In this document: positions 46,493-59,593 of the stretch, piece after piece
Numbering within the stretch: the stretch's first letter is position 1
Layout: every line of letters starts with the position of its first letter
Assembly: GCF_030272615.1 (NCBI RefSeq)
Contig: NC_081408.1
Span: 306,306,450 to 306,370,449 of the forward strand
DNA length: 64,000 nt
Source: Cryptomeria japonica
Lineage: Eukaryota > Streptophyta > Pinopsida > Cupressales > Cupressaceae
Reading direction: 5' to 3'
Notes under the pieces: generated by a model
The model's database searches: none
The model's input: only the letters and a program-made list of their open reading frames with translations
What the model was told of the DNA's origin: nothing
Position numbers and translations under genes: made by a program

Positions 46493-47700
46493 TGTATACA
46501 CATAAAATTGGCTATGAGTGATTAAATAAATATTATATATTTATTTAATGTTTATTCTTCTATTAAATAGTTAATTTGAAAAGATCAATTTATTTAATTC
46601 ATTTTTCATGTCTTTCTATTAATTAATATTTTATTAATTAATTTATTTATTCTATTCCTCTAAAATAATTAAATATCTAATATTTAATTATTCCTCTAAC
46701 CAAGTTAATTAAATATCAAATATTTAATTATCTTCTCCAAACAATTAAATATCTAATATTTAATGGTAATTCTCCTATCCTATAGTCTCAAATATTAAAT
46801 AATCTCTAAATTATTTAAATCCATTTTCCAACTCACCTTCCATCTCCACTTCATCTTCCCTTTGCCAACTCATCAAACATGTGGCTAAGGAAATTAATAT
46901 TTCTTAAATATTAATTCATCATTTACCTTCAACCTCCAAACTTAATGAATATTGTGTACGTACACATATTTCATAACCATCTCCTATATTCTCTCCAACA
47001 CCCCCTACATCTTAGGAAGGACTTGAGTCCACTTGTCCTATCATGCCTAAATCTTCTCCAACCATCCCTAGATTCTCTCAGTCAGCAACCCAGTCAAGGT
47101 GAGATGAGTGACACTTGTCTTCTCCTTCCCCCTTTCTCTCAACCTCCACCTTTGCTCACAACCATCCAAATATGCAGATTTGATCATGACCATTGATCTA
47201 AGCCACATCATCTTATCCTCTCGAGGTCTATAAAATCAAGAGCTTCAGTTGAGAGAGAGTTAGACTTCAAGAGACTTCAAGTGGATTTTCAAGAAAATCA
47301 TTTGTGAAACTTATGCATCTGTGAGTTTTAATCTTGAAGAAAATATCAAATAAAATTTTAGCATAATCATGTAGTATTGCATATCATAGTATCAGTTAAC
47401 TACCAGTTATCAGTCCATTCTTCATATGCCATCTTGGAAGCTATCAATGCATTGTCTGAGAGAACACCATCTGCAACCAAGAATAGTGGAGTTAAGACAT
47501 AATGAGACATAAACCATGAAGGTAATAATAGTATTTCATATGTATTTCATGTAGTTTCATTGGTTGAGTTTGGATTTCTTGTAGCATTTCCATTTGTATT
47601 TTGTGAAACTAACTTGTTGCAGGTAGCATTCTGAGGATTAAATTCAAGTCAACACAATAGTCATTGTATCATTTGCATGGAGATCAAATAGTCACAAACA
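46493..47700 (+). repeat. Ty3/gypsy-like LTR, plus strand (right edge uncertain)
   Basis: Begins TGTATACACATAAAATTGG after the purine tract, closely like the minus-strand start at 38730. The first 300 bp are TTAATTAAATAT-rich. A good TATA box (TATAAAA, 47229-47235) with a following transcript-like leader fits an LTR promoter. I could not see a definite CA end, so the right edge is a guess. Confidence 0.55.
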
Positions 47701-48729
47701 AAGAATGTCCCAGTTCACACTAGACCCACAATGTCTTCATGTCCTTGGATGAGCCATAGTATTACTAAAAGACAATCCACAAACAACAAATAGGTGACGA
47801 TACCCCATCCTCGCCTTTCTAGTCAAAGACATCCCAGAAAAGATGAAAGACATGTCACCACAACAGATAAAATCAAAAGAAATCAAAGACTTGACACTAA
47901 CATAAACTGAAATCCTCAAGTTATAAGTGTATCTTGACACATATGTTAACTTGTTTGATCTGATCACAATGCAGTCATCCTGATAAAGGATAGATGATGC
48001 TGAAAAAACTTATTGTATCCAAAGTCTATCAAAATATTGATTTGTTGAAAGCTCACAACTGCTTGTGCCTCACCTGAAACTGGCTTATTTCATGAAACCA
48101 ATATTTTATTGTTGAGAAGAGCGAAAAATTTATTATAGATCGATGATGCAAGTGATCTTTTATTGCAGATTGTGCATGGATAGAATGAAGGAATGAAAAG
48201 ATGATGCTCCTCAAAACATGTTATGCCAAAGTTCCACTTTCATCACTAGGTTTAGGATCTACCTCCAATTATAGATAGGACTTGATTTATTATGGGTGAA
48301 GGAAAAGAGTGAAAAGGGTTTATTATAGATGGTGAACCAATCTTAGGTAGATAAATAACAAGCCATGATGGGAATGGACAAGTTTATTATGGAATGATAA
48401 GTTGTGAGTGTGTGCAAAGTGAAAGGGCAAAATTCAATCCTAAAGAAGGGAGGAGCAAAAGTCTATACACACGACACTAGAAACTTGATTTTCACCATGG
48501 TACTTACCTAGGGTGCCAATGAAGTGGTTTTCACCATTGGAAGAATTTATTTCTCTTTATTTTTTTCATTTTTTCAATCTTTGTTTCACAAGGCGCCTGT
48601 TTGCCAGGTTTTCACCAAAGTGACAATTTTTTTTTTTTATTTTATTTTTTTGTATTTTTAATTTTTTTTTGTATTTTTAATTAGCATACTCTAAAAATAT
48701 ATGTATAAAACCTGTGAAGGTGCATTTTT
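47701..48729. other. no gene; probable transposon leader fragments
   Basis: Contains repeated TTTATTATAG/GATG phrases (48120-48380), a TTTTCACCA-rich part (48490-48630) and a duplicated TTTTTTTGTATTTTTAATT at 48645-48680. No coding signal. Confidence 0.35.
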
Positions 48730-49197
48730 TTGATAGGATCATCCAATGGCTTTTTGAACACAAGATGCCATTGAGAGGGGGGTGAATCAGTGGTTTACAA
48801 ATCTTTTCCCTTTTCTATCCTATGTGTATATACCGATTAACCGGTCTAACATAAAGCAGACATACTGGTTAGATGGGAGGATAACGCAAAAGCAACCACA
48901 CATAAAAAGGACATCACATAACACTAGATGTACGAGGAAAACTCAAGATGGGAAAAACCTCGGTGAGAAATGTTGCTAGAGACTACTACTCCAATCCATC
49001 CTCACAATGAAACACTCAGTTACAATATCTAGGGCACCAACCCAAGGAGAACCAACCCCTACATTGAGCTCCAACTCAGTGATTAAAATATCATATATCA
49101 AATACAAAAGTTAATAGCTAGTTAAAAATGTGATATGTAACCTCTGCAATAATTTTGTTGGTTCCTGAAAATGGGTTTACACTACAAGGCAGAGACC
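48730..49197 (-). repeat. older copia LTR fragment, host of element 2
   Basis: GAGAGGGGGGTGAATCAGTG at 48774-48793 is the inverted form of the C-rich LTR end seen in the other copia elements, and the following sequence resembles their R-U5 part in reverse. The fragment is cut at 49197 by element 2. Its continuation should begin at 56899. Confidence 0.55.
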
Positions 49198-50707
49198 TGT
49201 TGGCAATATAGCATTATAATAGACAATGAAGGATTGTTGACATTTCAATAAGGATATTGAGAAGGTTGTTGATGATTATGGATATAACTGATTAAGGATG
49301 TTTACTATCTTGATATTATTATTTTGTCATTGATGTCAAGAAATTGATTTTCTAATTCAGTATGATGTTGCCATATCTTGAGAAGTATGATTTGAAGAAT
49401 ATAAAGATGTCAGTAAAAGACACAGGAAAGATTATGATGAATAAGAGGATGAATAAGGTATTCAATGAGCAACTATTACTGAGTCAGACAATGATGAGAT
49501 AATGATGTTTAGATTGTTTTAACATCATACATATGTTGTAAATTGTAAGGTTAATACTATACTATGTTACCCTAAGGAACCTAGTCGGTAAACCCTAAGG
49601 TTATCGCTATCAGTTAATGAAGGTGGAATGTCTATCGAGTGAATTTTAGTATTTACCGAGTTGTAACCGATCTATAACATAATGCATTAAAAGGTTACAT
49701 GCGTTATTTAATGAAGGAAGCTGATGAGCTAGAACTGATTAAATAATTGGTATGCCATAAATAAAGTTTGTTAATGAATATATGGCAAAGGAAAGTTAGC
49801 ATGAAGATCTACAACGCAGATTGAACCGCAATACCCTAGCACAAGTTCCAAGAAATATATGCAGGTTCCTAGGCGGGGTAAAACATTTTCAGATCGAAAG
49901 ATGCATTGAACCTAGATAAGATTGAAGATCTAATGGCTATGATTGCTCATGAGAAATGTGATCAAGGAGATTCAGTGGTTAGCTAATTGTTTATAAATAG
50001 GGAACTGTTGATAAACAATGTATGCGGGCAAGTGTATGCATAGGGATGCTACATAGTGATTATTGAGCACAAAAGCTTGAAGACTTGTTTGAATAATAGA
50101 GTATAGAAGCCTAGCAGATGGACAAGATTAGTTCTATGTCTAGATTGTATTGAACAAATAAGAATCCGCTTTAGCATTTTAGATGTGAAGTTGCAAATAG
50201 ATTTTTATTACTGTTATTTTGTGAAAGTGACAAAAAATCTCTTAACCGAGTGGACTTAACAGTCTTATTTGTAAAACCCTCTAGCAAGGTGACATTCTAA
50301 TTGAGTGTTTGAAATCCTTTAACAAGGTCACTTCTAACAAGGTGAAGATCCTAACAGATCTAAGGGAAATCCCTTAATCAGGTCACATCTAGCAATGTGT
50401 TTGTAATCTTTAACAGGATTTGCTTTTAACTGAGCATACTCTAGAAGAGTATATTTCTTAGTGGGTCCGAAATCCCACAAGGGTTTTTCCCTATTTGGGT
50501 TTCCATGTTAAATCTGGTGTTATGAGGTTTATGATGTTTATATGCTTTTAAGTTTGCATGTTTAATAGTTTTGGTTATATTACTGAAGTATATGTTACCG
50601 AGGTTGAATCTGATGTTTTTATAGAAGATTAAGTTTGTATGATTCACCCCCCCCTCTCATCTTGTTGGCTATTGGATCTATACTTACATTTAGTATCAAA
50701 ACTATCA
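49198..50707 (+). repeat. 5' LTR of copia element 2
   Basis: Starts TGTTGGCAATATAGC and ends AACTATCA. The part at 50230-50460 holds about eight short degenerate repeats of the type AACAAGGTGA. A C-run lies about 60 bp before the end. Confidence 0.95.
49992..49998 (+). promoter_or_regulatory. TATA box of element 2 LTR
   Basis: TATAAAT within TTTATAAATAGGGAAC, about 710 bp before the LTR end. The identical site is at 56177-56183 in the 3' LTR. It is the best candidate for the start of the element transcript. Confidence 0.6.
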
Positions 50708-50709
50708 AT

Positions 50710-50721
50710 TGGTATCAGAGC
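50710..50721 (+). other. primer binding site, copia element 2
   Basis: TGGTATCAGAGC, an exact initiator Met-tRNA match, 2 bp after the LTR end. Confidence 0.9.
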
Positions 50722-50771
50722 TTTGGACTCTAGAAGAAAAGTTTAAAGGCACTTGAGTTAAAGATCCAGAG

Positions 50772-53700
50772 ATGTATAAGAGGGATGCACCGAAGCTGAA
50801 CAAGTCAAGTTTCTCTACATGGCAGAAAAGGATGAAGCTGCATCTATCAGGAGTTGGAGAATATTCTATATACTATCTAGAGAATGATTTTGTTACACCG
50901 AGCACCTATCCATTGACTATGGAGGAGATAAAGGCAAAGCAAGAACATATCCAAGCAATGATTGAAATAACATCTACATTGACCGATTCAGAGTTTAATG
51001 ATCTAGAAGGCTGCAATGATACAAAGGCAATGTGGGATAAGCTCATATCAGTATATGGAGGAGATGAACATGTTCAAAGAGAAAAAGTAGATAGTCTAAG
51101 AGGACAACTTGAATCTATGAGGATGAATGAAGGTGAGAACATAACTCAGTACAGTACAAGACTAAAGGAGATTGTTAATCAAATCAAAGGAGTAGGTGGA
51201 ACTATTGAAGAAAAGAATATAACAAGTAAGTTGTTAAGAACCCTTCTACTGGCTTATGCAATCTGAGTCTCTGCAATCAATGAATTGAGGTCTGTACCTA
51301 ATATGCCAGTTTCTTTAGATGCTACTATTGGCAAGCTACATGCATTTGAGTTAAGTAACTTTGATAACAGTGGATCTTCGGTAAATAAAGTTGAATCTGC
51401 ATTTAGTTCTTTTCATCTTGATGAATCTAATGATTTCAATGAAAGAAAGTATAAGTACTCTGAAGGAGATCAGAGTGGAGCAAGTGAAAGATTTTGTAAG
51501 AACATGGAAGAAGTACACAAACCATATGAGGAAATCAGAAAGCAAGAAGAGTTTGAAGCAATATTAGCCAAAAGGTTACTGAGAGGCAAAGGTAAGTACA
51601 AAGGAAAACTACCTTTGAAATGTTTCAATTGTGATAAAATAGGACATATGGCTTCTAATTGTCCTGACAAAGATTCTACTGAAAAGAGAGATTACCAAGA
51701 TGACAGACAAAAAGATAATCATTACAGAGGACACCGAGACTTTAGAAGAAGAGATAGAAAGACATGCTTAATAGCCGATGAGGAATCCAATGATGATAAA
51801 TCAGATGAAACTGATACAGAGGAAGTATTTTATGTGGCTATCAAAGATGGATCAGATGAAGAAAGCTATGAAGAAAAAGCCCTAATATCTCACATAAACA
51901 CTAATGATTCTTGGATCATAGATAGTGGATGCTCACATCATATGACAGGGGATAAACACAAGTTTGTTATATTAGAATATTATGATGGAGGCTATGTTAG
52001 ATTTGGTAATGATGCACCATGTCCGATGAAAGGTAAAGGATCTATAACACTTCTTGACAATGCAAGATGCAATGATGTTTATTGGGTTGAAGGTTTGAAA
52101 TACAATTTGCTGAGTGTAGCATAGCTAAACAACACAGGTTACCGAATAGAATTTCAGAAAGGAATTGTCAAAGTTCATGACAAGAATGGAAAGTTAGCTG
52201 CTACTGGGACACAAACAAAAGGTAACACATTTCACCTTGACTCAACTCATAACAAGTGTTTGTATGCAAAGATAGATGATATCTGGTTATGGCATAAAAG
52301 GTTTTGTCATGTAAATTTTGATAATCTGATCAAAATAAGTAAGAAGCACTGTGTAAGAGGTCTACTGAGTCTTGAAAAACCTGAGAATGCTATGTGCCGA
52401 GGATGCCAGATGGGTAAGATGACAAGATCAAGCTTTACAAGTAAGTCTTACACTTCTAAGGGAGCTTTAGATCTAGTGCACATTGATCTTTGTGGTCCTA
52501 TGAAAGTTCAAAGTTATTATGGTGCTAAATATTTCATATTATTTGTGGATGACTATTCAAGGATGATGTCAATAATGTTTTTAAAAGAAAAATCAGAAGC
52601 TTTTCAAATGTTTAAATGGTACAAGTCAAGAGTTGAAAATGAAACAAGAAGACAACTGAAATGTCTTAGATCAGATAGAGGAGGAGAGTTCACATCGGAT
52701 GAATTCAACTTATTCTGCAATGATCATGGTAGTAGAAGACAAGTCTCTACATCGAGAACTCCACAATAGAATGGAATAGCTGAGAGAAGAAATAGATCTA
52801 TTGTGGATTGTGCTAGAACACTGATGATTGAAAAGAAAGTGCCACAAACATTTTGGAGAGAAGCAATAAGCACAACAATTTACACCCTGAACCGAGTACA
52901 ATTGAAGAAAGGCACTTTGAAGACACCATATGAAATCTAGTATGATAAGAAACCCAATGTAAGTTATTTTAAAATCTTTGGAAGTAGATGCTATGTTCAT
53001 AGAGATGATAGAAATGGCAAGTTTGATCAGAAAAGTGAAGAAGGAACATTTCTAGGTTATTCCTCTAGTAGCAAAGCATTTAAATGTCTAATCAAATCAT
53101 CTAACAAAATAGTAGAAAGTGCAAATGTGAAAATTGATGAATTTGCAGAAAGAAATGATGAAGGAACTTGCAAGGAACCAAAAGACTATGATGAATTTGT
53201 CTATGTTCAACCGAGAAGTCTTACCGAGAAGACTGTTGAAGAAAATGAAGAGAATATCCAGTTACTGAGTGATGAAGAAGATCATATAGAGCCTATCGAG
53301 CCTTTATTAGCCAAGTATGTTAGAAGACATCATGCACCAAGTCAAATTATAGGAGATAAAAATGATCCATTGATGACAAGGAACAAACTGAGATAGAACA
53401 CGTCTGATATCTGAATTTTAACCGAGAATAGTGAAAGAGGCATTTAACAGTGAAGATTGGATAAATGCTATGACAGAAGAGATTAATCAAATCAAGAATA
53501 ATGACACATGGATACTAATCCCAAGACCAAAGGACAAAAATGTAATCAGTACAAAGTGGATTTTTAGAAACAAGCTAAATGAAAAAGGAGAGGTCATTCG
53601 AAATAAAGCAAGACTAGTTTGCAAAGGTTATGCTCAAGAAGAAGGAATTGACTATGGTGAAACTTTTGCACCTGTTGCTAGACTTGAAGGAGTAAGAACA

Positions 53701-54955
53701 TTGTTGGCATATGCTGCTTTCAAAAACTTCAAGGTATATCAAATGGATGTCAAATCTACATTTCTGATTGAAATATTAGAAGAAGAAGTTTTTATTGAAC
53801 AACTTGAAGGATTTGTTGAAGACAATAATAAAGATCAGATATATAAATTGAACAAAGCTTTATATGGTTTGAAACAAGCACCTAGAGCATGGTATGAAAG
53901 ATTGCACTCTTATTTGATTAAGATTGGTTTTATAAGGACAAGTGAGAACAACAATATGTACATGAAGAATGATGAAAATGGAATACTGATCTCAGCCATA
54001 TTTGTTGATGATATTATATTTTGTGGAAATGACTCTTTATGCAAGAACTTTGGAAATGAAATGAGCAAAGAATTTGAGATGTCATTAATCGGTGAGATAA
54101 AGTATTTTATAGGTTTATAGATACTACAAATGAAAAATGAGATTTTTATTACTCAATCCAAGTACATAAAGGAAATCTTGAAGAAATTTGGAATGGAGGA
54201 TTCAAAACCAGTAAGTACTCCTATGACTACCAACTGTAAATTATCAAAGAATGATGAATCTGCATCTATTGATGAGACACTTTACCAATCCATGATTGGA
54301 AAGCTACAATATGTTGTTCACAGCAGACCAGACATAACACATGTAGTAGGTATAGTTGCAAGATTCTCTGCAGATCCTAAGGAAACACATATGACAACAA
54401 TCAAAAGAATTTTTAGATACTTGAAAGGCACAGAGGATTATGGCTTAGTATATCAGAAAGGAAATGATTTTGATTTAAAATTTTATACTGATGATGATTG
54501 GGCAGGCAACATTGATGACAAAAAAAAGCACAAGTGGAGGAGCTTTCTTTTTAGGAGAAAGACTAGTGAGTTGGCTTAGCAAGAAACAAGGATGTGTTTC
54601 ATAGTCAACAGCAGAAGCTGAATATGTTGCTGCAGCATTGAATTGTACCAACATTGCATGGATCAAACAACTATTGGAAGGTATAAATGAGAAAGTTACC
54701 GAGCCAGTAACTATATTCTGTGACAATACTAGTGCCATTAACATTTCAAAGAATCCTATTATGCACTCTAAGACAAAGCACATCTCTATCAAATATCATT
54801 ATCTTAGAGAAGAAGCTCAAGAGAAGAAAGTGGTGTTAGAGTATGTTAGCACAAAGGAACAAATAGCAGATATCTTCACCAAGCCACTACAAAGGGACAC
54901 TTTTGAATATCTCAGAAGTAAGTTAGGGGTCCTACCCCTATCTTCTACTCACTGA
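50772..54955 (+). pseudogene. copia gag-pol polyprotein, broken (element 2)
   Basis: Starts at the first ATG after the primer site. Gag spans 50772 to about 51900 with an intact CCHC zinc knuckle at 51621-51662. The protease Asp-Ser-Gly is at 51921-51929. The pre-integrase zinc region is about 52270-52420 (His/His, then CRGC), the integrase core about 52480-52800 and its tail to about 53160. Reverse transcriptase is 53431-54120 (F-V-D-D near 54002), and RNase H is about 54480-54955, ending ADIFTKPL. The frame is constant to 53396, then shifts near 53400-53430 and again near 54520-54600. Stops lie near 51264, 52122, 52767, 52937, 53394 and 54118. There are fewer lesions than in element 1, in line with its younger LTRs. 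Confidence 0.94.
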
Positions 54956-55359
54956 CCGAGTTTGGTGAAAGCATCAATCTGATGACTCTATTGAATATCT
55001 TATAGGAGTTGACACTGATTTACACACTTTAAGATGTTTTCTAAAGGTGTACAGGAAATATTACAGGAACCAATACAGGGAACAAGAATTGAAGACAAAA
55101 TACTCTGACCAAGACTAAATTGACACATTACAGTAGGATTTCACTTCATACAGGATGAAATTATGTTTTAGTTCTTTACTTTTTGGCATTGTTGTCAAAG
55201 GGGGAGAAGACTAATAAAAAAGGGAAGAAGACTGAAGTATGGAAAGAAGACTAATAAAAGAGGAGAAGTCTAATGTATGGGGGAGAGCATTTCAGCATTT
55301 CAGAATCACAGCAATCCGAATCTTTTAAGGTCAAATTAATTGGTTTTTCCATCATTGCC

Positions 55360-55371
55360 AAAGGGGGAGAT
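55360..55371 (+). other. polypurine tract, copia element 2
   Basis: AAAGGGGGAGAT directly precedes the 3' LTR. A second AAAGGGGGAG at about 55198 lies upstream. Confidence 0.88.
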
Positions 55372-56893
55372 TGTTGGCAATATAGCATTATAATAGACAA
55401 TGAAGGATTGTTGACATTTCAATAAGGATATTGAGAAGGTTGTTGATGATTATGGATATAACTGATTAAGGATGTTTACTGTCTTGATATTATTATTTTG
55501 TCATTGATGTCAAGAAATTGATTTTCTAATTCAGTATGATGTTGCCATATCTTGAGAAGTATGATTTGAAGAATATAAAGATGTCGGTAAAAGACATAGG
55601 AAATATTATGATGAATAAGAGGATGAATAAGGTATTCAATGGGCAACTATTACCGAGTTAGACAATGATGAGATCATGATGTTTATATTTTTTTAACATC
55701 ATACATATGTTGTAAATTGAAAGTTTAATACTATACTATGTTACCCTAAGGAACCTAGTCGGTAAACCCTAAGTTTATCGCTATCGGTTAATGAAGGCAG
55801 AATGTATATCGAGTGAATTTTAGTATTTACCGAGTTGTAACTGAGTTGTAACTAAGCTATAACAGAATGCATTAAAAGGTTACATGTGTTATTTAATGAA
55901 GGAAGCTGATGAGATGGAACTGATTAAATGATTGGTATGCTGTAAATAAAGTTTGTTGATGAATCTATGACAAAGGAAAGTCAGCATGAAGATCTATAGT
56001 GCAGATTGAACCGCAATACCCTAGCACAAGTTCCAAGAAATATATGCAGGTTCCTAGGCGGGGTAAAATGTTTTCAGATCGAAAGATGCATTGAACCTGG
56101 ACAAGATTGAAGATCTGATGGCTATGATTGATCATGGGAAATGTGATCAAGGAGATTAAGCAGTTATCTAATTGTTTATAAATAGGGAACTATTGATAAA
56201 CAATGTATGCAGGCAAGTGTACGCACAGGGATGCTACATAGTGATTACCAAGCACCGAAGCTTGAAGACCTGTTTGAATAATAGAGTATAGAAGCCCATC
56301 AGATGGACAAGATTAGTTCTATGTCTAGATTGTATTGAACAAATAAGAATCTTCTTAAGCATTTTAGATGTGAAGTTGTAGATAGATTTTTATTACTGAT
56401 ATTTTGTGAAAGTGACAAAAAATCTCTTAACCGAGTGGACTTAATAGTCTTATTTGTAAAACCCTCTAGCAAGGTGACATTTTGATTGAGTGTTTGAAAT
56501 ACTTTAACAAGGTCACTTCTAACAAGGTGAAGATCCTAACAGATCTGAGGGAAATCCCTTAACCGGGTCACATCTAGCAATGTGTTTGTAATCTTTAACA
56601 GGATTTGCTTTTAACCGAGCATACTCTAGAAGAGTATATTTCTTAGTGGGTCTGAAATCCCATAGTGGTTTTTCCCTATTTGGGTTTCCATGTTAAATCT
56701 GGTGTTATGAGGTTTATGATGTTTATATGCTTTTGAGTTTGCATGTTTAACAGTTTTGGTTATATTACTGAAGTATATGTTATCGAGGTTGAATCTGATG
56801 TTTTTATAGAAGATTAAGTTTGTATGATTCACCCCCCCCCTCTCATCTTGTTGGCTATTGGATTTGTACTTACATTTAGTATCAGAACTATCA
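55372..56893 (+). repeat. 3' LTR of copia element 2
   Basis: Same start as the 5' LTR, ends AACTATCA, and is followed at once by the duplicated AGACC. Confidence 0.95.
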
Positions 56894-56898
56894 AGACC

Positions 56899-58229
56899 AA
56901 GTTGATTCCTCAAAATACCTATGGAAAGCCACTTCCAACTATCAATAATCTTGAGACTTGGACCAACTGTGATAAGGATCTATGAATCCTTCTACACTTT
57001 GGGCTCTGCAAGACTTGAGAGGGTAATCCCTTAGCAAATTTGTGATCTTTGCACCACATTCATGATTTATGCAAAAAAAAAAGAAGATAATCTCATATAT
57101 TGGCTCAACAGCAGGAAGAATGCTCAAGAATGGTGAATTCTTCAATGATCCCCAACCTTATTTGGATCATGAGATAGTAGGACATCTCAAACATACATGA
57201 AAAGCTTGGAAATATATCTTGATTTTAACAATTTATAATAAACCGTAAGTGAAGTAGATGAGATATTGATAACCTAATGACATTTTCTAGCATATACCAG
57301 TGCCTTACTCCATTGGGCTCTAAGTTTCTAAAACATCACTGAAAACTTGATAGAAATTTATCCAATAGCTGATTTGATCTTAGATGATAATGCATTACAA
57401 TATCATTTTATTTGCAATTTCTCACCCAAACTACTTATCAAATCCTAGTAAAAGCTCTATCCCTTTGTAATTTGATTCAAGCATTTTAATTAACCCCTTG
57501 GATTAAAGGATGAGATGAAAACCTACATACATCATAACAATGCAACAAGCAAATGAAACCCTTGATCCAATTGACTCAAAAGAAGATAAAATCATACACA
57601 TGAGAGTAAAGAATTGAAATTATATTTGTATTAACTTAAAAAGTTATCTTCTATCAAATAATTAAATATATCTCATTTATAGGAGAACTCATTTAAAATT
57701 TGAAAGTAATGACTATGTTCTATTTTGGTCTACAAAATGACATTACTATTTACTCATGACTTCTCAAAACTGGAACCTAATCTTACAGACTAGACCTACA
57801 CAAAAAGACCCTACTTAGAGATTTTAGAACCCTTTCTAATGTCCTTGATTTCCCTTTTATAGAAAACAAGGGAATAAATAGGCTTCAAGCCAAATAGCCA
57901 CATGTCATCAAGATGATTAAACATACCTAATGTTTGTTACAAAATATTCCATCCTTAGGAAAGTTATAACCAATATCAAAATCTGTGGCCACTTCTCTAA
58001 AATTCATGATGTATTTTACCGCCATCACTGTTGTTTTGGTTCAAAAAGATATCTGCCACTAGAAGACAAAATAAGTTATATCAAATTATTTCCAACCCTT
58101 ATTCATCATTTAGATACATCCTACTCCATCCATTGTACTCTTCATCAGATGGCCATTCATAACTCATGACTTCACCAACTTTAGCTCTATATGGAGTGTA
58201 TTTAGCGACTACTTGATTTTGATGGTATG
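56899..58229. other. no gene; older transposon sequence
   Basis: Should continue the minus-strand LTR interrupted at 49197, but I could not follow it to a clear LTR start. No long open frames or RNA genes. Confidence 0.4.
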
Positions 58230-59581
58230 ATGAAAGAATAGGTATCCAGTCAACTACTGACAATGAGGGTGAATCAGTAGATAGAAAAACTGATACAAAT
58301 TTTACCAATCTCAAAAATCAATCTCTCAAAGTAAACTTAGAACTATCAATGAAATACCACTATCAAGATAAAAACTCATAAGATAAACTGGTTGACTATC
58401 ACAACAAATTAATAGTAAACAACTTCTTCATTTCTCAATGCTTCTAGTTATCATGACTTATCAAAATAGTTAAGTAGTTAAGTAAATCAACTATAAGAAA
58501 CATAACCACAAAAACATTCACCACTTGACACAAATATTTTTTGACGTGGAAACCAAAATAGGTAAAAACCATGGTGAGATGAGACTCACAAGATAACTAT
58601 TTGAACTCTTTTGAAGTTTGCCCTATTAGGAGCCTAGCTTGTTAAAGCTTTACAAAAAGTCTTGTTAAGAACTGATCCTGTTAGGAATCACCTGGTTAAT
58701 GGATTGACTACAATGCCTTGTTAGAATCAATACCCTATAAGGAGTAACCTCAGTAGAGGATTTGAAAATCCAATCTAATAGATCACCTTGTTAGAGGATT
58801 TGAATAACACCAAGCTTGTTAGAGCTTACCCGGTTAGGGGATTTCAATTCTTCTATAACTGTTAGAAAACAAAAAGAGTTTGTTCATTTGTCTGAATAGC
58901 ACTACACTTGCTTGATCAGATCCATTTCATGCTCCTACCCACCTTTACTCAAACTATAGATACATCATTTGGTTTGGCAACCACACACTCAATTGATCTA
59001 TGCTCACTCTTTGCCAACTCATTAAACTAAACAACTTCATCGACCTTATAAAAAAATCAATTAGGTCAGTAACACAACAAAAACCTAATTCTCATAGAGA
59101 TTATAAACAAATCGGTTCAATTATGACCATTGGTTTATATAGAAATCCTTGCACATCAATCAAGAAAACCTTGATTGCTCCTTGATCACCGCTTCATCGA
59201 ACTTAGTAACTCATCACGTGCTTTGCATTAGATGAAATACATTTTCTCATTCCCTAGACAAAAACCGTTACAACAACTTGCCAAAATCTCTTCAAACTAT
59301 CTTCATACAATAATCATACGTGTCATAATCATTACCACTCATCATAAGATCATAGACCAATATAACCAATTCACCAAACTTAATCGGTTAGGGTTTATCA
59401 AAAACAATAGGTAGGATTTACCAGTTACATCAATAAATAGGGTTTACACCAGTTACCAATTCTCCTCACAAATTCTTCCTACCGGTTACAGTAACAATAT
59501 TACAACAATATCATTACTGATTAATTGACATCAATGACAACATAACATATCATTAATGCAATCTTCATGCAAATGCCAACA
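58230..59581 (-). repeat. 3' LTR of copia element 3 (minus strand)
   Basis: On the minus strand the LTR starts TGTTGGCATTTGC at 59581, right after the purine tract. It runs to about 58230, shortly past GATTCACCCTCATTGTC, the position of the C-run in the sister elements. The left edge is accurate to perhaps 30 bp. Between 58610 and 58860 it has degenerate TAACAAGGTG/CCTTGTTAG repeats like those in the element 2 LTR. The target duplication cannot be tested because the other LTR is outside the window. Confidence 0.75.
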
Positions 59582-59593
59582 ATCTCCCCGTTT
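59582..59593 (-). other. polypurine tract, copia element 3
   Basis: Minus strand AAACGGGGAGAT next to the LTR start. One pyrimidine interrupts the purine run compared with the other two elements. Confidence 0.75.

Larger units (their letters stand above)
49198..56893 (+). mobile_element. complete Ty1/copia retrotransposon, element 2
   Basis: LTRs at 49198-50707 (1510 bp) and 55372-56893 (1522 bp) are flanked by the direct repeat AGACC at 49193-49197 and 56894-56898. The 12-bp length difference is explained by an extra GAGTTGTAACT copy near 55845 and one extra C in the C-run. By eye the first 330 bp of the LTRs differ at about ten positions (about 3%), so this insertion is much younger than element 1. 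It has a perfect primer site and a standard polypurine tract, but gag-pol is broken. Confidence 0.96.
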
